DNA of 9,502 nt, taken from the NCBI GenBank assembly GCA_018715445.1, contig DVLP01000182.1, forward strand, positions 1 through 9,502, given 5' to 3'. The position numbers were made by a program, and so were the translations under genes. The notes under the pieces were generated by a model. The model did no database searches, was not told the origin of the DNA, and was given only the letters and a program-made list of their open reading frames with translations. This document shows positions 5,423-9,502 of this stretch, one piece after another (position 1 is the first letter of the stretch; every line of letters begins with the position of its first letter). Source of the DNA: Candidatus Avipropionibacterium avicola. GTDB taxonomy: Bacteria > Actinomycetota > Actinomycetes > Propionibacteriales > Propionibacteriaceae.

Positions 5423-6526
5423 GTGTCCACCGTCTTCCGCTCCGGGATCGGCAACAACCACACCGTACGGATCCCTGCCCTGGTGGCGGTCGGCCCGCTG
5501 CTGGTCGCGTTCTGCGAGGGCCGGCGCGACTCGAGCTCCGACACCGGTGAGATCGTCATCCAGGCCGCCACCAGCGCCGACGGTGGGCAGAGCTGGTCGG
5601 CGCCGGTCGAGACCACGGCCGTGCCCGGACGCACCTGCGGCAACCCGATGCCGGTCGTGCTCGACGAGCAGACGGTGCTGCTGGTCAGCACCAGCAATGC
5701 TGCGCACGCCCACGAGCGCGACATCATCGCCGGCCGCGTCGGGGCCGACGAGGGGCGACGCGTCCACAGCCAACGGATCAGCGTGCCCGACCTGGTCGCC
5801 ACCCCGGCCGTCGACATCACCGACCAGGCCAAGCGCGACGACTGGGGTTGGTACGCCACCGGCCCCGGTCACGGCATCCGGCTCGCCCGCGGCCCGCACC
5901 GGGGCAGGATCGTCGTGCCGGCCAACCATTCGGTGATCGACGGACCGGGCCGCTCGGTGTACGGAGCGCACCTGCTGCTCAGCGACGACGACGGGCGGAC
6001 CTGGCGGATCGGCCATGTCGAGCCGGGCGTCGCCGGATGCTCGGGCCCCAACGAGAGCAGCGCCACCGAGCTGGGGGAGGGCCAGGTCGTGGTCAGCATC
6101 CGCAACCAGTGCAGTGGTGACGACGAGGTGACCCGCGCCTTCCTGGTCTCCGACGACGGGGGAGTGAGCGGCACCCTCGAACCTCACGGTGAGATCACCA
6201 TGCCTCGCATCCAGTCCTCGGTCACGACCGCGCAACTCGACGGCCGGGCCGTCCTGGTGATGAGCGGCCCGTGCGATCCCCGGGAACGTGCGGCGATGGG
6301 GCTGCGCCTGTCGGTCACCGGCGGGCGGACCTGGACCGAGCCGTGGATCCTCGGCCCCGGCCCGGCCGCCTACTCCGACCTGGCGGTCGACCGGGACGGT
6401 GTGGTCCACCTCGTGCACGAGTGTGGCGAGCAGTCCCCGTACGAACGGATCGCCCATGTGGCCGTCGACCCGAGCGTGCTGGCCGAACGGACCGGGCTGG
6501 CCGAGCGGACCGGGCTGGACCGGTGA
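5423..6526 (+). CDS. Exo-alpha-sialidase (GH33-like), no signal peptide
   Basis: This is a six-bladed-propeller sialidase of 367 residues, predicted to release terminal sialic or related nonulosonic acids. The FRIP-type motif is TVRIPAL with Arg16. Asp-box motifs are SADGGQSW (51-58), SDDDGRTW (187-194), a degenerate SDDGGVSG (243-250) and SVTGGRTW (297-304). Expected catalytic residues are all present: Arg16, Asp40 (SSDTG), Glu211 (GPNESS), Arg227 (SIRNQ), Arg287 or Arg289 (CDPRERAA) and Tyr317 (AYSDL). The spacings Arg16-Asp40 and Glu211-Arg227 equal those I recall for Micromonospora sialidase. The GTG start follows a strong ribosome binding site, and no signal peptide or membrane segment is visible, so the enzyme should be cytoplasmic and act on an imported substrate. 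The C-terminus ends in a duplicated LAERTG unit. It diverges from the LacI-family gene. Confidence 0.93.
   Translation: MSTVFRSGIGNNHTVRIPALVAVGPLLVAFCEGRRDSSSDTGEIVIQAATSADGGQSWSAPVETTAVPGRTCGNPMPVVLDEQTVLLVSTSNAAHAHERDIIAGRVGADEGRRVHSQRISVPDLVATPAVDITDQAKRDDWGWYATGPGHGIRLARGPHRGRIVVPANHSVIDGPGRSVYGAHLLLSDDDGRTWRIGHVEPGVAGCSGPNESSATELGEGQVVVSIRNQCSGDDEVTRAFLVSDDGGVSGTLEPHGEITMPRIQSSVTTAQLDGRAVLVMSGPCDPRERAAMGLRLSVTGGRTWTEPWILGPGPAAYSDLAVDRDGVVHLVHECGEQSPYERIAHVAVDPSVLAERTGLAERTGLDR
6479..6523 (+). repeat. 18-bp tandem duplication at the sialidase 3' end
   Basis: CTGGCCGAACGGACCGGG (6479-6496) is repeated at 6497-6514 with one A-to-G change. A partial third copy, CTGGACCGG, runs up to the stop codon. 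The units encode LAERTG, LAERTG and LDR. They lie beyond the last propeller strand, so they probably do not affect the active site. Confidence 0.85.
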
Positions 6527-6541
6527 TCCCGGCCCGGGATC
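6525..6541 (+). terminator. Hairpin overlapping the sialidase stop codon
   Basis: GATCCCGG and CCGGGATC form a perfect inverted repeat around a single C; as RNA this is a 7-bp stem with a 3-base loop. Its left arm includes the last two bases of the TGA (6524-6526). No U-run follows. It may terminate the sialidase transcript before the methyltransferase gene, 67 bp on; this is inferred from structure and position. Confidence 0.45.
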
Positions 6542-6581
6542 GGGTGTCGCGACCTTGGCGGATCCGACCCTGAAACGGCGA

Positions 6582-6596
6582 GCAGCGACCCGCTGC
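6582..6596. promoter_or_regulatory. Short inverted repeat upstream of the methyltransferase gene
   Basis: GCAGCG and CGCTGC form a 6-bp inverted repeat with a 3-base loop, 20 bases before the ATG at 6617. It could be an operator or a leader hairpin. No clear -35/-10 pair was found in this 81-bp gap, so its role is open and it may be chance. Confidence 0.2.
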
Positions 6597-6607
6597 GATG
6601 TGGCAAA

Positions 6608-8260
6608 GTGAGCGGTATGCCCGGCGACCCCGACAGTCCCCGCGCGACCGGAGGTGCGCTCCGGGCCACAGGCCCGGCTCCGGTCGCCCAGAGTGAGCGC
6701 ATGCCGCGTGAGCAGCATCCGGTGACCCCGCCCGACGGGTCGGTGATCGAGCGCCTCCGCGACCGCTTCGACGAGGTGGACTACCGCGTCGACCCCGTGA
6801 CGCAGTTGCTCGGGGACGAGGGTCACGCCGCCCTCGGGCGCAACCACACCGTGCCGGGCCGACGGGCGCTGTCCGGCGACACCGGCGCACTGGCCACCCT
6901 GACCGGGCTGTGGCTGCTGCAGGACCCGGTGCCGCGCGGCCAGCTCGACCGAGCCCTGCCCGGATTGGTGGAGCCCCTGCTGCAGTCCGGGATCCTGACG
7001 CCCGAGGGTGATCAGGTCCGTGCGGCGGTCGACATCCGTCCGTACGGCTCCGACGACGGTCTGGACGCCTGGGTCGTCTGCGACCTCACCCCGGGGATGG
7101 ACGGGCGCACCGACCAGGTCGGTGACGACTACGTGCTCGGCGTCTCGCCGGCCTCGACCACCCTCACCCAGCTCGCCACCCGGACCCCGGTCGGCACCGC
7201 CCTCGACCTCGGCACCGGCTGCGGGGTGCAGAGCCTGCACCTGGCCCGCCACGCGGAGCGGGTGGTCGCCACCGACGTCAACCCCCGTGCACTGCGACTG
7301 GCCCAGTGGACCTTCGCCCTCAACCGGCTGCAGGTCGACCTGCGTCACGGCAGCCTGTACGAGCCGGTCGGCCACGAACGCTTCGACCAGGTCGTGAGCA
7401 ACCCTCCGTACGTGATCTCGCCGCCCGACAGTGCCCACCTGACCTATCGGGAGCAGGCCATGCCGGGTGACCAGTTGGTCCGCGAGGTCGTCGCCGGAGC
7501 CGTACGGCGGCTCAACCCCGGTGGCACCGCCCAGGTGCTGGCCAACTGGATCCACCCCCGTGGTGGCGACTGGGGCGAGCGGTTGGAGTCCTGGGTCGCC
7601 GGGACCGACTGCGACCTGCACGTGCTGCAACGTGAGGTCCTCGACCCGGCCGAGTACGTGGAGCTGTGGCTGGCCGATGCCGGCCTGAACGGCACCCCGC
7701 AGTACCGCACGGCCAGCGCCCACTGGCTGGACCATCTGGCGGCGCTCGGGGTCGAGGCGATCGGGATGGGGTGGATCCTGCTGTCGCGCAGCGGCCGCCA
7801 GGTCGCCGAGCTGACGGTCGAGGACTGGCCCGGCCGCATCGTCCAGCCGATCGGGCTCGACATCGCCGCCTGGCCGACCCGTTCGGGGCTGGCCCAGCGC
7901 CCGCTCGACGAGCTGCGCCGCACCAGGTTCGCCGTGGCCCACGACGTCGTCGCCGAGACCTACGGCCGCCCCGGTGCGGCCGACCCGGCCCGACTGGTGC
8001 TGCAACAGACCCAGGGCCTGTGCCGTACCCATGTCGTGAGCTCGGAACTGGCCGGCATCGTGGGGGCCTGTGACGGTGAGCTGGCCCTCGGGGCGATCAT
8101 CGATGCGGTGGCCCAGATCGTCGACGCCGACGCGCACCAGCTGACCGAGCAGGTGGTGCCCGAGCTGCGCACCCTGGTGCGTCACGGCCTGTTGACCGCG
8201 GCCCCGACCCCTGCGGCGGCCGGCACGAGAACAATTGGGGCCACGGGGGCTGCTGGATGA
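6608..8260 (+). CDS. Class I SAM-dependent methyltransferase, DUF7059-type
   Basis: This is a predicted N- or O-methyltransferase of 550 residues from the GTG at 6608, or 547 from the ATG at 6617. Neither start has a clear ribosome binding site; an ATG at 6701 (519 residues) would remove a low-complexity N-terminus. Numbering from GTG, about 45-190 is an N-terminal domain of the kind found in actinobacterial DUF7059 proteins. The Rossmann-like catalytic domain follows: motif I LDLGTGCG (200-207 region), the acidic loop ATDVNPRALRLA (221-232), and NPPY (265-268). NPPY is the motif IV of enzymes that methylate amide or exocyclic amino nitrogen, as in PrmC and RlmG. The C-terminal part (about 475-530) is helical. 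The target, rRNA, protein or DNA, is not readable from the sequence. Its stop overlaps the next start as ATGA, so the two genes are co-translated. Confidence 0.9.
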   Translation: MSGMPGDPDSPRATGGALRATGPAPVAQSERMPREQHPVTPPDGSVIERLRDRFDEVDYRVDPVTQLLGDEGHAALGRNHTVPGRRALSGDTGALATLTGLWLLQDPVPRGQLDRALPGLVEPLLQSGILTPEGDQVRAAVDIRPYGSDDGLDAWVVCDLTPGMDGRTDQVGDDYVLGVSPASTTLTQLATRTPVGTALDLGTGCGVQSLHLARHAERVVATDVNPRALRLAQWTFALNRLQVDLRHGSLYEPVGHERFDQVVSNPPYVISPPDSAHLTYREQAMPGDQLVREVVAGAVRRLNPGGTAQVLANWIHPRGGDWGERLESWVAGTDCDLHVLQREVLDPAEYVELWLADAGLNGTPQYRTASAHWLDHLAALGVEAIGMGWILLSRSGRQVAELTVEDWPGRIVQPIGLDIAAWPTRSGLAQRPLDELRRTRFAVAHDVVAETYGRPGAADPARLVLQQTQGLCRTHVVSSELAGIVGACDGELALGAIIDAVAQIVDADAHQLTEQVVPELRTLVRHGLLTAAPTPAAAGTRTIGATGAAG

Positions 8261-9502
8261 TCGTCAACATCGCCATGCTGGTGCTGGCGTTGGTGCTGGT
8301 GGCCATGTGTGGAGTCTTCGTGGCCGCCGAGTTCGCCTTCGTCACCGTCGAACGCAATCGCGTCGAACGCGCCGCCGAGTCCGGTGACGCCGGCGCCGAA
8401 GGACTGCGCAAGGCCCTCAAACACCTGTCCACACAGCTGTCCGGGGCCCAGGTCGGGATCACCCTGACCAACCTGGTCATCGGCTTCCTGGCCGATCGCT
8501 CGATCGCCGCACTGCTGAAGGGTGTCCTGGTCGGTCTGCCGCCGGCGGTCGCCGAGGCGATCTCGTTGGCGGTGGCCCTGGTGCTGCTCAACGTGCTGAC
8601 GATGGTCTACGGCGAGCTGGTCCCGAAGAACCTCGCGATCGCTCGGCCCTTCGAGGTCGGCAAGGTCGTGCAGGGCTTCAACCGGGCGTTCACCACCGTC
8701 ATGTACGGCCCGATCCGTGCGTTGAACAACCTGGCCAACGTGGTGGTCCGGTTGTTCGGGATGGAGCCGCAGGAGGAGCTGCGCTCGGTGCGCAGTCCCG
8801 AGGAGATCGCTTCGGTGGTGCGCAAGTCGGCCAAGGAAGGTGTGCTGGACGACGACACCGCCGCCCTGGTGGAGCGCTCGATCCTGTTCGGCACCCGCAC
8901 CGCCTCGGACATCATGACGCCCCGGATGCGCATGCACCCGGTCAAGGCCACCGATCCGGTGACGGCGGTGATCGAGGCGACCCGACGCACCGGACACTCC
9001 CGGTTCCCGGTGCTGGGCGAGGATGCCGACGAGGTCGTGGGCGTCGCCCACGTCAAGCATGCGGTGGCGGTGCCGGTGCAGGACCGCGACAGCCGTCGGG
9101 TGGCCAGCATTGCCCGACGTCCGCTGCAGGCGCCGGCCTCCCTGGAGCTCGATCCGTTGCTGACCCTGCTGCGCGGCGAGGGCGGCATGCAGATGGCCGT
9201 GGTGGTCGACGAGTACGGCGGCACTGACGGCGTGGTCACGATGGAGGACCTGGTCGAGGAGATCGTCGGGGAGATCTCCGACGAACACGACCGGCTGTCC
9301 AGCCAGGGCCACCGGCTGCGGGACGGATCCTGGTCGGTGTCGGGGCTGCTGCGTCCCGACGAGGTCCACTCCCTGACCGGGATCGCGATCCCCGAGGGCG
9401 AGCACTACGACACCATCGCCGGGCTCTTCCTGGTCGAGTACGGGGCCGTGCCGGAGCGGGACGCCACGGTCTCGGTCCCGCTGCCGCACCTGCTCGACCT
9501 GG
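8257..9502 (+). CDS. CNNM/HlyC-family membrane protein with CBS pair, 3' partial
   Basis: The frame is open from the ATG at 8257 to the right edge, giving 415 residues without a stop. Residues 1-30, about 65-90 and about 97-117 are membrane segments of the CNNM (DUF21) domain, ending in the signature YGELVPKNLA (118-127). A CBS pair follows at about 215-340, with DIMTPRMRM (218-226) and VDEYGGTDGVVTMEDL (317-332). The start of the CorC/HlyC C-terminal domain (about 355 onward) is present and cut by the window end. Such proteins are annotated as hemolysins or TlyC, but the better-supported role of the CNNM family is magnesium or cobalt transport or its control, with CBS domains sensing nucleotides. 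The start overlaps the methyltransferase stop as ATGA. Actinobacteria often carry two such genes in tandem, so a paralogue may follow. Confidence 0.95.
   Translation, partial: MIVNIAMLVLALVLVAMCGVFVAAEFAFVTVERNRVERAAESGDAGAEGLRKALKHLSTQLSGAQVGITLTNLVIGFLADRSIAALLKGVLVGLPPAVAEAISLAVALVLLNVLTMVYGELVPKNLAIARPFEVGKVVQGFNRAFTTVMYGPIRALNNLANVVVRLFGMEPQEELRSVRSPEEIASVVRKSAKEGVLDDDTAALVERSILFGTRTASDIMTPRMRMHPVKATDPVTAVIEATRRTGHSRFPVLGEDADEVVGVAHVKHAVAVPVQDRDSRRVASIARRPLQAPASLELDPLLTLLRGEGGMQMAVVVDEYGGTDGVVTMEDLVEEIVGEISDEHDRLSSQGHRLRDGSWSVSGLLRPDEVHSLTGIAIPEGEHYDTIAGLFLVEYGAVPERDATVSVPLPHLLDL

Noticed and set aside
4113..5936. A long plus-strand open frame antisense to the LacI-family gene
   Set aside because: It lies opposite clear LacI motifs, changes composition abruptly and has no domain. 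The only credible plus-strand start in it is the GTG at 5423, in another frame.
5309..8185. A 958-codon open frame on the minus strand, antisense to the sialidase and methyltransferase genes
   Set aside because: Its translation is low-complexity, rich in Gly, Gln, His and Arg, with no recognisable domain. It is a typical high-GC shadow of two well-supported plus-strand genes.
8182..9489. A minus-strand frame opposite the CNNM gene
   Set aside because: It is His- and Gln-rich shadow sequence. The plus strand encodes unmistakable CNNM and CBS motifs.
1..9502. A defence, phage or mobile-element island
   Set aside because: No integrase, transposase, nuclease, toxin pair or terminal repeats were seen, and codon use is even across the window.

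Overview
This window comes from a GC-rich actinobacterium. Almost every codon ends in G or C, GTG starts occur, and coding density is high. The families point the same way: a ClgR/XRE-like regulator, a DUF3558-like lipoprotein, a DUF7059-type methyltransferase and a CNNM/HlyC protein. The overall feel suggests Propionibacteriales, but that placement is only an impression. No RNA gene, insertion sequence, CRISPR array or phage gene was seen.

Left part (1-2037). An unrecognised acidic protein, whose reading frame is open to the left edge, converges on a small XRE-family regulator with only 3 bp between the stop codons. The regulator diverges from a secreted lipoprotein built of two similar four-cysteine lobes. 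The 84-bp gap between these two genes holds a good promoter for the regulator and a 17-bp palindrome that could be its operator. A strong hairpin spans the lipoprotein stop codon.

Central part (2071-6526). This is a carbohydrate-catabolism module. On the minus strand lie a LacI-family regulator, a Gfo/Idh/MocA oxidoreductase and a TIM-barrel sugar isomerase/epimerase; the last two overlap as GTGA. Divergent from the regulator, on the plus strand, is an exo-alpha-sialidase (GH33-like). It has the full set of expected catalytic residues but no signal peptide. Both intergenic spaces carry perfect 8-bp-arm palindromes. One of them directly follows a good promoter in front of the oxidoreductase. 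The simplest model is that an imported nonulosonic-acid conjugate is cleaved in the cytoplasm and the product is oxidised and isomerised, under LacI control. No canonical sialic acid genes (nanA, nanK, nanE) and no transporter lie in the window. The exact substrate is therefore open.

Right part (6608-9502). A class I SAM-dependent methyltransferase is followed, with an ATGA overlap, by a CNNM/HlyC-type membrane protein with CBS domains that runs off the right edge. These look like housekeeping genes unrelated to the sugar module.

The parts most worth a second look are the cytoplasmic sialidase with its oxidoreductase/isomerase partners, the two palindromes, the 18-bp tandem repeats at the 3' ends of both the LacI and sialidase genes, and the strict confinement of the rare Val codon GTA to positions just before Arg codons.
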